A stretch of DNA of 64,000 nt, taken from Lachnospiraceae bacterium (GTDB lineage: Bacteria; Bacillota; Clostridia; Lachnospirales; Lachnospiraceae). The notes below the pieces were generated by a model that was given only the letters and a program-made list of their open reading frames with translations, made no database searches and had not been told where the DNA came from. How positions within the stretch are numbered: position 1 is the first letter of the stretch; each line of letters begins with the position of its first letter. Of the stretch, positions 56,562 through 64,000 are shown in pieces. Where the stretch lies: positions 385,812-449,811 of the forward strand of contig CABIZF010000002.1 in NCBI GenBank assembly GCA_902363135.1, in the 5' to 3' direction. A program made the position numbers and the translations under genes.

Positions 56562-57713
56562 ATGAAATTTTTCCATTTATCCGATTTACATATCGGACTG
56601 AAGCTGATGAACCGGGATCTGCTGGAGGATCAGCGCTATATTTTCCAACAGGTGACAGCACTGGCGGAAAGGGAGCAGCCGGATGCTATCGTGATCGCCG
56701 GGGATATTTATGACAAGGCCGTGCCGTCGGCGGAGGCGGTAGGGCTGTTCGATGAGCTGATCGTCGGACTTCGGATGGCTGTGCCCAAGGCGGCGATCAT
56801 GCTGATCAGCGGCAACCATGACAGCGCACCGCGTGTGAACTGTTTTCGAAGCGTGCTTTGTGCACAGAATCTGTATATGATCGGAATGCCGCCGCAGACA
56901 GAGGCAGATCAGATCGCACAGGTGACCTTAGAGGACACCTGCGGACCGGTTCATTTTTATCTGCTTCCGTTTGTGCGTCCGTCCATGGTAAAACCAATTC
57001 TCGGAACCGACGAGAACGGTGTCAATTTTTCTTATGATGAGACGGTGCGTCGGCTGCTGGCAAGAGAATCGATCAATACCACGGAGCGAAATGTGCTCGT
57101 CACACATCAGTTTTATCTTCCGGCGGGAAAGCTGGCAGAGGAGATTGAGCGGATGGATTCGGAGACGCGGACGGTCGGGAACATCGATCAGATCAGGACA
57201 GATATGCTGGAGCCATTTGACTATGTGGCGATGGGGCATATCCATAAGCCGATGCAGGTCGGAGCAAAGCAGTACGTGTATTGTGGGACGCCGTTGGCGT
57301 GTTCTGTGAGCGAAGCCGGTCAGGAAAAGGGAATCCGTATGGTTGAACTGAAGGAAAAAGGAGCAGAGCCAAAGATCACGGTGCTTCCGCTTGTACCGTT
57401 GCGACAGGTGCGGGTGGTGAAGGGAAGCCTGACAGAGGTATTGCAGCAGGCCTGTGAGGACTATGTGACGATCATTCTGACTGACCGTGTAGACCTGGAT
57501 GTGATCGATCTGCAGGAACGGCTGCATGCGGCATTTCCGTATCTGCTGGAAATTCGTCGAGAGGGATTGCGGACGGTCAGTTATGAACGACAGCAGACGG
57601 AAGAGGCAGTGCGGAATCCATACGAGCTGTGCAGCGGTTTTTTTCAGGAACTGGACGAGGAAGAGAAAAGACTGCTGAGGGATGTTTTGCAGACCGTACA
57701 GGAGGTGAAATGA
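56562..57713 (+). CDS. sbcD: Exonuclease subunit SbcD (Mre11-like nuclease)
   Basis: The start at 56562 follows AGGAGGAG; an upstream in-frame start would run through the terminator hairpin. The 383-residue protein has the metallophosphatase motifs FHLSDLHIG, GDIYD, SGNHDS and GHIHKP. With SbcC it cleaves hairpins and DNA ends. The TGA is followed after one base by sbcC. Confidence 0.96.
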   Translation: MKFFHLSDLHIGLKLMNRDLLEDQRYIFQQVTALAEREQPDAIVIAGDIYDKAVPSAEAVGLFDELIVGLRMAVPKAAIMLISGNHDSAPRVNCFRSVLCAQNLYMIGMPPQTEADQIAQVTLEDTCGPVHFYLLPFVRPSMVKPILGTDENGVNFSYDETVRRLLARESINTTERNVLVTHQFYLPAGKLAEEIERMDSETRTVGNIDQIRTDMLEPFDYVAMGHIHKPMQVGAKQYVYCGTPLACSVSEAGQEKGIRMVELKEKGAEPKITVLPLVPLRQVRVVKGSLTEVLQQACEDYVTIILTDRVDLDVIDLQERLHAAFPYLLEIRREGLRTVSYERQQTEEAVRNPYELCSGFFQELDEEEKRLLRDVLQTVQEVK

Positions 57714-57714
57714 G

Positions 57715-60700
57715 ATGAGACCCACCCATCTGACGCTACAGGCGTTTGGTTCCTATGGGGAACGGACAGAGATTTCATTTGAACGGACGAATCAGAACTT
57801 GTTTTTGATCACGGGTGATACCGGAGCTGGGAAATCGACGATTTTCGATGCGATTGTATTTGCTCTTTATGGGGAGGCAGGGTCTACCGCGAATAAGAAA
57901 GATGGTGTCGTACTGCAAAGTCAGTATGTCGACTATGCGCAGGAGCCATTTGTGGAGCTGGTCTTTTCTGAAGGAAATGGCAGCGACCGCAGAATTTATA
58001 CAGTGCGACGTGTGCCAAGGCATCTGAAACGGATCACGCGAGGAGCTGCCAAGGGAACCGGGACACGGGAGATCACCGGAAATGTGACTCTGACTATGCC
58101 GGATGGCAGCGATTATCCGGCAAAAGAGGCAGACGCAAAATTAGAGGAGATTGTCGGATTGACAAAGCACCAGTTTATGCAGGTGGCAATGATCGCACAG
58201 GGAGAATTTATGGAGCTTCTACGGGCAAAATCAGACGCAAAAAAGCTGATTTTCAGGAAGCTGTTCCATACGGAGCTGTATGCACAGGTGACGGAGGAGC
58301 TTGCGAACCGCAGACGGGAGAAGGAGCGGGAGCTTGCGATTGTGCGGACGATGGTTCAGACGGCGGTTGCCCGGGTGAGCGTTCCCGGGGATTATGAGAG
58401 GGCAGAGCTGCTCAGCCAGCAAAAGGAGCGGGTGCTCTTTGGCGAACTGTCGACCATGGAAGCGTTTCTGGAGGAATTACGGCTGCTGTGCAGCTGTCTG
58501 AAGAAGCATTGTCAGGAGATAAAAAACGAATGTGAGGCAGTTGTTGAACGCCGGGATCAGGTAAAGGCTATTGCGGTAGAGGCAGAGCATATCGAGAAGC
58601 TGTATGTGCAGCTGCATCAGGCGGAAAAAGAGCTGCAGATGTGTGAGACAGAAAAGGATAAGATGCAGGCACTTGCCGAGCTTACCAGAAAGCTCCCGGT
58701 GGTCTGGACACTGCAGAGTATGTATCAGCGCATGGAGGATGCACGGACTCAGCTGGCGGAAACAAAGAAAGAGCAGCACCGGCTGCAGGCTGCGATTCCA
58801 AAGTATCTGGAGCAGGAGCAGGCTGCAGCAGGGGCAGAGAAGCTGCAGAAGGAACATCTGGATATTTGGAATGAAAAGCTTGGTCAGACGGCTGCGCAGG
58901 TGGAAAAGGCGCAGGAGCTGTTTGAAAGGATTGCACGGGAGAAGCAGAAGCAGGCAGAACGAAAGCAGGTGCTGGAAAAAGCGGAACAAATGGAAAAAAG
59001 AGCGCAGAATGCACAGCTTCAGCAAGAAGAACAGACCGGATTGTGGAAAACACAGATGGAGGCGCTTCAGACTGTGGATAAGCGTCAGGTACTCTGGGAA
59101 CAAAAGCATACAGAGGCAGAGGAGCTGCTTGGGGACTGGAGAGAGCTTGGAGCGTTGCGAAACGAGATGCGGATTCTTCAGAAATCCGGCATGGAACTGC
59201 AGGAGCGTTATGCAAAGGTTCGGCAGGAGTATCAGGCTAAGCATGCGTACAGTGAGCAGGTACGGCAAGCTTTTCTGGATGCACAGGCAGGCTTTTTGGC
59301 ACAGCAGCTGGTCGAAGGAGAGCCCTGTCCGGTCTGTGGTTCGAAAAGTCATCCGGCTCCGTGTCAGATTCAGCCGGATTTGCGTACCCTGTCGCGGGAT
59401 GCAGTCGATCAGGCCAGAGCGGAGGCAGAGAAGCTTCAGGCCGAGCAGGAGCAGCTGGCCGGGGAAGCAAGAGAGGCAGCGGTGCAGTGGCAGGAGAAGA
59501 AAAAGGTATTTGCAGATATGGGGCAGCGTTTTTTACAGCGGATAAAAAGAAATATTTCCGTTGCCTCCGAACAGCCTTCCTTTGCAGAAATGCAGGGGTT
59601 GCTGGATGCGTGGAATCGGGAGCTTCAGACAGAAGGAGAACGCATCCGGGCCGGGCAGGAGCAGCTGAAAAAGCTGCAGGCATCTCTTACGCAGGCAGAG
59701 ACGCGAAAAAGACAGCTGCAGGAGGAACTGGAGCAGGCGCAGCAGGAGGTAAAAACCGCGGCAGCCGCTTTTGAGGGAAGCCGCGCGGCGCTTGAGAGCC
59801 TTCAGACTTCTTCCGACTTTCCGGATGCAGCGTCTGCATCACGTGTGCTTGCAAAAGCGAAAGCACAAAAGGAGGCACAGGAGGAACGTTACAGAGCCGC
59901 AAAGCAGGCAGCAGAGAATGCAATGCAGCAGCGAAGAAAGGCAGAGACCTTGCTGCAGCGCTATGAAACAGATCTTCCGGTGCAGCAGCGTCAGCTGCAG
60001 GAACGACAGGCTCAGTATGAGAGCGAGCTTTCTGAACGGAAGCTTTCTGAGGCAGAATGGAAGGCGCTGGCAGGGATTTATCGTCGGGAACAGGAGGAGC
60101 CGTTCCGGGCACAGATCGATGCATATACTCGCAGATATGCGGCAGCGGAAAAGCTGGCAGCAGCTACGAAGGAGGCAATCGGAGAAAAGCCTCAGCCGGA
60201 TATGGAGGTGATTCGGGCACAGATGGAAGAGGCGGAGCGGCAGCTTCAAAATGTGCAGAAACGCCAGGAGCAGGCGCAGCAGCTGCATCGGGAAAATACG
60301 GCGGTGCTTTCGGAGCTTTCGCCAAAGCTTACGAAGCGACAGCAGCTGGTCGAAGAGCATGCACGGCTCGATACTCTGTATCGGATGGCATCCGGAAATG
60401 TCAGTGGTGCCCGGATGGATCTGGAAACCTATGTACAGCGGTATTATCTGGAAAAGATTCTGCAGTCTGCCAACCGCAGATTTTACGAAATGTCTGCCGG
60501 CCAGTTTGAACTGAGGATGTATGAGCTGGAAAAGGCCGGAGAGGGAAAGAACCGGGGACTGGATCTTATGGTATACTCTAACGTGACCGGGAAAGAGCGG
60601 GAGGTGCGGACGCTTTCAGGAGGAGAATCTTTCATGGCAGCTCTGTCGCTTGCACTTGGGATGGCGGACCAGATTCAGGAGAGTTCGTCTGCGATCCGGC

Positions 60701-60906
60701 TGGATATGATGTTTATTGATGAAGGCTTTGGCTCTCTGGATGAGCATTCCAGAAGTCAGGCCGTGCGCGTGCTGCAGGAGATGGCGGGCGGTTCCCGACT
60801 GATCGGAATCATTTCCCATGTGACCGAACTGAAGCAGGAGATCGAGGATCAGCTGATCGTCCGGAAGGATGAGACCGGCAGTCATGTCCGCTGGCAGATC
60901 AGCTGA
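57715..60906 (+). CDS. sbcC: Exonuclease subunit SbcC (Rad50-like ATPase)
   Basis: This 1063-residue protein has a Walker A motif GDTGAGKST near residues 34-42, a long Gln/Glu/Arg-rich coiled coil, the zinc hook CPVC near residue 537, the ABC signature LSGGES near residue 967 and Walker B MMFIDEGFGSLD near residue 997. It forms the SMC-like partner of SbcD in processing of DNA hairpins and breaks. The length is normal. Confidence 0.96.
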   Translation: MRPTHLTLQAFGSYGERTEISFERTNQNLFLITGDTGAGKSTIFDAIVFALYGEAGSTANKKDGVVLQSQYVDYAQEPFVELVFSEGNGSDRRIYTVRRVPRHLKRITRGAAKGTGTREITGNVTLTMPDGSDYPAKEADAKLEEIVGLTKHQFMQVAMIAQGEFMELLRAKSDAKKLIFRKLFHTELYAQVTEELANRRREKERELAIVRTMVQTAVARVSVPGDYERAELLSQQKERVLFGELSTMEAFLEELRLLCSCLKKHCQEIKNECEAVVERRDQVKAIAVEAEHIEKLYVQLHQAEKELQMCETEKDKMQALAELTRKLPVVWTLQSMYQRMEDARTQLAETKKEQHRLQAAIPKYLEQEQAAAGAEKLQKEHLDIWNEKLGQTAAQVEKAQELFERIAREKQKQAERKQVLEKAEQMEKRAQNAQLQQEEQTGLWKTQMEALQTVDKRQVLWEQKHTEAEELLGDWRELGALRNEMRILQKSGMELQERYAKVRQEYQAKHAYSEQVRQAFLDAQAGFLAQQLVEGEPCPVCGSKSHPAPCQIQPDLRTLSRDAVDQARAEAEKLQAEQEQLAGEAREAAVQWQEKKKVFADMGQRFLQRIKRNISVASEQPSFAEMQGLLDAWNRELQTEGERIRAGQEQLKKLQASLTQAETRKRQLQEELEQAQQEVKTAAAAFEGSRAALESLQTSSDFPDAASASRVLAKAKAQKEAQEERYRAAKQAAENAMQQRRKAETLLQRYETDLPVQQRQLQERQAQYESELSERKLSEAEWKALAGIYRREQEEPFRAQIDAYTRRYAAAEKLAAATKEAIGEKPQPDMEVIRAQMEEAERQLQNVQKRQEQAQQLHRENTAVLSELSPKLTKRQQLVEEHARLDTLYRMASGNVSGARMDLETYVQRYYLEKILQSANRRFYEMSAGQFELRMYELEKAGEGKNRGLDLMVYSNVTGKEREVRTLSGGESFMAALSLALGMADQIQESSSAIRLDMMFIDEGFGSLDEHSRSQAVRVLQEMAGGSRLIGIISHVTELKQEIEDQLIVRKDETGSHVRWQIS

Positions 60907-61196
60907 TAATCTGACATATTTTCATAAAAAATGCGTAATAATTGGTGGAAACTGCTACTTGACGGATGACACGCTACTTGTTATAGTATGAATAGAACAA
61001 AGAAAAATGTTCAACACCGAGTAGCTGCTTCGCAGCTTATCAGAAGGAGTTTGCACTCCTCCTGATACAAGCAAGCCACCCCTGCTGCTTATTGCTCCGC
61101 GCAATTGAAACAGGGGTCTTGCTTGACTCGATAAAAAATAGATTTCCAGGCTGGCATCAGATATAACAATGGCTGTGAGATGGGAAGGTGACAGAT
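60907..61196 (+). other. sbcC-dnaJ-like spacer
   Basis: The 290-base spacer holds module A copy 3 (61016-61138). Upstream of it are two short copies of CTACTTG (60955-60961 and 60974-60980) reminiscent of the module B end. I see no clear terminator for sbcC. Confidence 0.6.
61016..61138 (+). repeat. Intergenic multi-hairpin repeat, module A copy 3
   Basis: The closing helix is CGAGT (61018-61022) with ACTCG (61126-61130). Hairpins are GCTGC-TTC-GCAGC (61024-61036), ATCAGAAGGAG with CTCCTCCTGAT (61039-61066, one mismatch) and CAAGCAAG/CTTGCTTG with inner CCCCTG/CAGGGG and ATTGC/GCAAT (61068-61125). Compared with copy 2, several base pairs changed on both sides. It ends 58 bases before the dnaJ-like start. 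Confidence 0.85.
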
Positions 61197-62288
61197 ATGG
61201 CAGCAAAGAGAGATTATTATGAAGTGCTAGGCGTCAAAAAGGACGCTGATGAAAATACAATCAAAAAAGCATACCGGAAGCTGGCGAAGAAGTATCATCC
61301 GGATTCCAATGCCGGAGATGCCGGTGCGGAGCAGAAATTCAAGGAGGTCACTGAGGCCTACAATGTGCTCAGTGATAAGGAGAAGCGAAAGCTCTATGAC
61401 CGGTTCGGACATGCGGCCTTTGATGGCAGTGCACCGGAAGGCGGCTACGCGGGTGCCGGAAACGGAGCCGGCTTTGGCGGCTTTGGCGGAAGCGGTTTTC
61501 ATGGCTTCGGCGGTGGAAATCCTGGCGGCTATCAGGAGTATCATTTTGAGGGCGGCGATATGGATGACATCTTAAAGCAGATGTTCGGCGGAACCGGCGG
61601 CTTTGGAAGCAGAAAAAGTTCGCAGCGCGGCTTCCGTGGCTTCGACGGTGGCAATGGTGGCTTCTATCAGTACGGAAACGGTGCAGGCAATGGCGGTTTC
61701 CATGGCTTCGGCGGGGACTATGATGAGAACGGTGAAGATCTGCATGCAGATGTATCGATCAGCTTCGATGAGGCAGCCTTTGGCTGTGAGAAGCGGATCA
61801 CGCTCTCAGACAGCCGGGGCGGCGCAGGTAAGACTCTGCAGGTACACATTCCGGCGGGTATCGATACCGGCAAGAGTATCCGGCTGCGTGGAAAGGGCAT
61901 GCCGGGTATTGGAAAGGGCGCTCCGGGCGATCTGCTGCTGCGTGTGACCGTCGGCGAAAAGCCGGGCTTTGAGCGGAAGGGCTCGGATGTATACACCACG
62001 GTGCAGATTCCGTTTACGACGGCTGTATTTGGCGGCGAGGCGGTTGTGCCGACGCTGTATGGCAATGTGGTCTGCAAGATCCGCGAGGGTACGCAGTCCG
62101 GCACGAAGATCCGCTTAAGAGGCAAGGGTATTGTGTCAATGAAGGATGCTTCGGTACATGGCGATCAGTATGCAGTGGTCCAGATTGCGGTGCCGACCCG
62201 CTTAAGCGAGGAGGCAAAGCGGAAGCTGAAGGAATATGAGGCAGCAGCCCAAGGTGCTGAAAGGACAAGGCAAAGAGGAGCGGCATAA
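61197..62288 (+). CDS. DnaJ-type co-chaperone without zinc finger (CbpA-like)
   Basis: The start at 61197 ([15 protein letters not shown]) follows GGGAAGGTGAC. The 363-residue protein has a J domain (residues 5-70; [14 protein letters not shown] contains HPD), a long Gly/Phe-rich linker with repeated GFGG and GFHGFGG, and the C-terminal substrate-binding domains, but no CxxCxGxG zinc repeats. It would stimulate a DnaK ATPase. The canonical dnaJ is presumably elsewhere. Confidence 0.92.
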   Translation: MAAKRDYYEVLGVKKDADENTIKKAYRKLAKKYHPDSNAGDAGAEQKFKEVTEAYNVLSDKEKRKLYDRFGHAAFDGSAPEGGYAGAGNGAGFGGFGGSGFHGFGGGNPGGYQEYHFEGGDMDDILKQMFGGTGGFGSRKSSQRGFRGFDGGNGGFYQYGNGAGNGGFHGFGGDYDENGEDLHADVSISFDEAAFGCEKRITLSDSRGGAGKTLQVHIPAGIDTGKSIRLRGKGMPGIGKGAPGDLLLRVTVGEKPGFERKGSDVYTTVQIPFTTAVFGGEAVVPTLYGNVVCKIREGTQSGTKIRLRGKGIVSMKDASVHGDQYAVVQIAVPTRLSEEAKRKLKEYEAAAQGAERTRQRGAA

Positions 62289-62320
62289 TGCTGCAGAAGC
62301 CTGAAAAATAGGGTGGTGCG

Positions 62321-63040
62321 ATGGCGTATAAATATGAGAAGGTAAATCAACAGCTGCTGGTTCCTCAGATCGAAGATCAGCTGCTGATGTATATACAGGA
62401 GAAAAACATTGCGATAGGATCGAAGCTTCCAAGTGAATATAAGCTGGCAGAACTATTCGGAGTTGGAAGGAGCACTATCCGGGAAGCAGTTAAGAGCCTT
62501 GTTACGAAAGGGATTCTTGAGGTAAAAAGAGGATCCGGAACCTTCGTGACGTCGACAAAGAGGGTTGCGGATGATCCGCTTGGTTTCGCACAGTTTGAGG
62601 ATAAATACAGGCTGGCGATGGAGCTGTTTGAAGTAAGAATTCTCCTTGAGCCGGAGGTCGCAGTCGCGGCGTGCCGGAATGCGACGGAGGATGATAAAAA
62701 GCATATCAAAGAACTGTGTGATGAGGTAGAGCGGTTATATCTTGAAGGAAAAAATCATATTCAAAAGGATATGGAGTTTCATGAGGCAATCGCAAAGTGC
62801 AGTGGAAACCGTGTGGTAGAGGTGCTGATACCGGTTATTCTTACAGCCATTACCACGTTTGCAAATCTGACAAACAGGAAATTGCAGAAAGAGACGATAG
62901 AAACGCACAGGGCGATTACAGATGCGATGCTCCAAGGAGACAGTATGGGGGTAAAATGTGCGATGATTATGCACCTTACCTATAACCGGCAGATGCTGAT
63001 TGAAATGACCCGGATAGATAAAAGTGATCAGACAAGTTGA
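62321..63040 (+). CDS. GntR-family transcriptional regulator, FadR/FCD type
   Basis: This 239-residue protein has an N-terminal winged helix (KLPSEYKLAELFGVGRSTIREAVKSLVTKGIL) and a C-terminal helical FCD domain with acidic and histidine residues (FHEAIAKCSGN; THRAITDAM) that usually bind a metal and a small acid. The regulated genes are not in view: an IS element follows directly, so it may be separated from its target. Confidence 0.9.
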   Translation: MAYKYEKVNQQLLVPQIEDQLLMYIQEKNIAIGSKLPSEYKLAELFGVGRSTIREAVKSLVTKGILEVKRGSGTFVTSTKRVADDPLGFAQFEDKYRLAMELFEVRILLEPEVAVAACRNATEDDKKHIKELCDEVERLYLEGKNHIQKDMEFHEAIAKCSGNRVVEVLIPVILTAITTFANLTNRKLQKETIETHRAITDAMLQGDSMGVKCAMIMHLTYNRQMLIEMTRIDKSDQTS

Positions 63041-63074
63041 AATGACAGCTATTAAATGAATTCAATAAAATACA

Positions 63075-63116
63075 CAAAAAACCAACCTTTTTAACAAAAA
63101 GAGGTTGGTTTTTTTG
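63075..63116 (+). terminator. Terminator after the GntR gene
   Basis: CAAAAAACCAACCT pairs with AGGTTGGTTTTTTTG around an A/T-rich loop. Confidence 0.85.
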
Positions 63117-63153
63117 TTAAAAAAATGGAAAACACATGTAGATTTGAAATAAG

Positions 63154-63196
63154 GCTACCGCAATCCCATTGGCTTTAGACAATGGGTTAAGGTAGC
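63154..63196 (+). repeat. Left-end hairpin of the IS200/IS605 element
   Basis: GCTACC pairs with GGTAGC, and CCCATTG (63165-63171) with CAATGGG (63180-63186). Such subterminal hairpins are the binding sites of TnpA for single-strand transposition. Confidence 0.75.
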
Positions 63197-63227
63197 TAAA
63201 AATCAGAAATTATTGTATACTCATGGC

Positions 63228-63632
63228 ATGGGAACATGGAAATCTAAAAACAGACACAAATACCTATTACAATATCACATTATTTTCGTCTGCAAATACA
63301 GGAAGAAATTACTGGTTTCGAGACAGATATCAGATGATATAAAGCAGTTTTCATATAAGATATGTCAAAGGCACAGTGTTATTATCAGATATATGGAAAC
63401 GGATAAAGACCATATTCATTACATGATAGAGACAGAACCAACAATGTCTATTAGTAAGATTGTAAACCTGATGAAGAGCTATACAACATACCATATATGG
63501 AAAAGATATCCCCAATATTTACGAAAACAATTTTGGAAAGAACATACCTTTTGGACAGATGGATATTTTGCATGTAGTGTAGGAAATGTATCGGAAGAAA
63601 TGCTGAAAAGATATATAGAAAATCAAGGTTGA
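63228..63632 (+). CDS. tnpA: IS200/IS605 transposase TnpA (Y1 HUH)
   Basis: From the ATG at 63228 the product has 134 residues; a TTG at 63213 would add five. The HUH motif HIH lies near residues 62-64 and the catalytic tyrosine is Tyr129 in KRYIENQG. TnpA nicks and rejoins single-stranded DNA at the element ends. All key residues are present, so the enzyme looks functional. Confidence 0.93.
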   Translation: MGTWKSKNRHKYLLQYHIIFVCKYRKKLLVSRQISDDIKQFSYKICQRHSVIIRYMETDKDHIHYMIETEPTMSISKIVNLMKSYTTYHIWKRYPQYLRKQFWKEHTFWTDGYFACSVGNVSEEMLKRYIENQG

Positions 63633-63650
63633 GAAAGAGGGTGACAGTGG

Positions 63651-64000
63651 ATGTTAAAGGCATATAAATACAGAATATATCCTAATAATGAGCAGAAAAT
63701 ACAAATTGCAAAAACATTTGGCTGTTGCCGTTTTGTATATAATCAGACACTGGCATACCGGAAAGAAGTATATGAGAAAGAGAAAAAATCAGTTAGTAAA
63801 ACCGACTGTAACAATTACTGCAACAGACAATTAAAGAAAGAATATGAATGGCTGAAAGAAGTGGACAAATTTGCTCTGACAAATGCGATTTACAACATGG
63901 ATGCTGCATATCAGAAATTTTTTAAGGAACATGCAGGTTATCCGAAGTTTAAGAGTAAACACGATAATCATAAGTCATATACAACAAATTTTACGAATGG
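63651..64000 (+). CDS. tnpB: TnpB, RNA-guided nuclease of IS605 type (5' part)
   Basis: The reading frame opens at ATG 63651 and runs open to the window end. The N-terminus MLKAYKYRIYPNNEQ and the FGCCRFVYNQTL segment are the OrfB/TnpB helix-turn-helix region, followed by GYPKFKSKHD. TnpB proteins are guided by a right-end omega RNA; the RuvC domain and right end lie outside the window. Confidence 0.92.
   Translation, partial: MLKAYKYRIYPNNEQKIQIAKTFGCCRFVYNQTLAYRKEVYEKEKKSVSKTDCNNYCNRQLKKEYEWLKEVDKFALTNAIYNMDAAYQKFFKEHAGYPKFKSKHDNHKSYTTNFTN

Larger units (their letters stand above)
63140..64000 (+). mobile_element. IS200/IS605-family insertion sequence, left part
   Basis: A subterminal hairpin (63154-63196), tnpA (Y1 transposase) and the start of tnpB are present in the usual order. 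The exact left end cannot be fixed because this family makes no target duplication. The element continues beyond the window. Confidence 0.85.

Noticed and set aside
63192..63200. AGCTAAAAA as another member of the island operator family
   Set aside because: It lies in the IS left-end hairpin, is a single half-site and is 13 kb from the island; chance similarity is likely.

Overview
The window looks like a chromosomal segment of a Clostridia-class Firmicute, most likely a Lachnospiraceae gut commensal. The evidence is a zinc-type S14, a KOW-domain gene between map and infA, a long clostridial L17, strong AGGAGG ribosome binding sites, a dlt operon, and a CUT1 sugar ABC transporter with no ATPase of its own. 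I cannot assign a genus.

Layout. 1-3.2 kb: the end of dltA, then dltB, dltC, dltD and an unlisted 53-residue dltX, for D-alanylation of teichoic acids. 3.2-6.5 kb: a SAM methyltransferase (minus strand) and a GH36 alpha-galactosidase. 6.5-20.05 kb: the S10 and spc ribosomal operons in canonical order (rpsJ to rplO, secY, adk, map, KOW gene, infA). 20.05-50.0 kb: an accessory island. 50.3-54.2 kb: the alpha operon (rpmJ, rpsM, rpsK, rpsD, rpoA, rplQ) with its own promoter. 54.2-63.1 kb: HAD phosphatase, aldose epimerase-like protein, SbcD, SbcC, a DnaJ-type chaperone and a GntR regulator. 63.1-64 kb: the left part of an IS200/IS605 element, running off the window.

The island is the most notable content. 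It separates infA from rpmJ by about 30.4 kb, although these genes are usually adjacent. It carries a GH140-like glycosidase, an AAA ATPase, five class-C beta-lactamase-fold serine hydrolases, seven alpha/beta-hydrolase esterase homologues, an MFS transporter, a CUT1 sugar ABC transporter, three closely related LacI regulators, two MATE exporters and an EamA transporter. None of the hydrolases has a signal peptide, so they should act in the cytoplasm. At least six island promoters have a TTGAC(A/T)-17 bp-TATAAT-like layout with GCTA/TAGC half-sites in the spacer or next to it, which suggests one LacI regulon. My model is import of an ester-decorated glycoside, removal of the acyl groups in the cytoplasm, and export of the released acids or toxic aglycones by MATE pumps. 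The substrate cannot be read from the sequence.

The island also shows decay: an ABC-permease tail left behind a working-looking promoter, an esterase paralogue whose nucleophile Ser is Ala, and a fragment of a second AAA ATPase gene. Outside the island, a family of multi-hairpin intergenic repeats with compensatory base changes lies upstream of dltC, the HAD gene and the dnaJ-like gene. A different multi-hairpin element sits between rpsN and rpsH.
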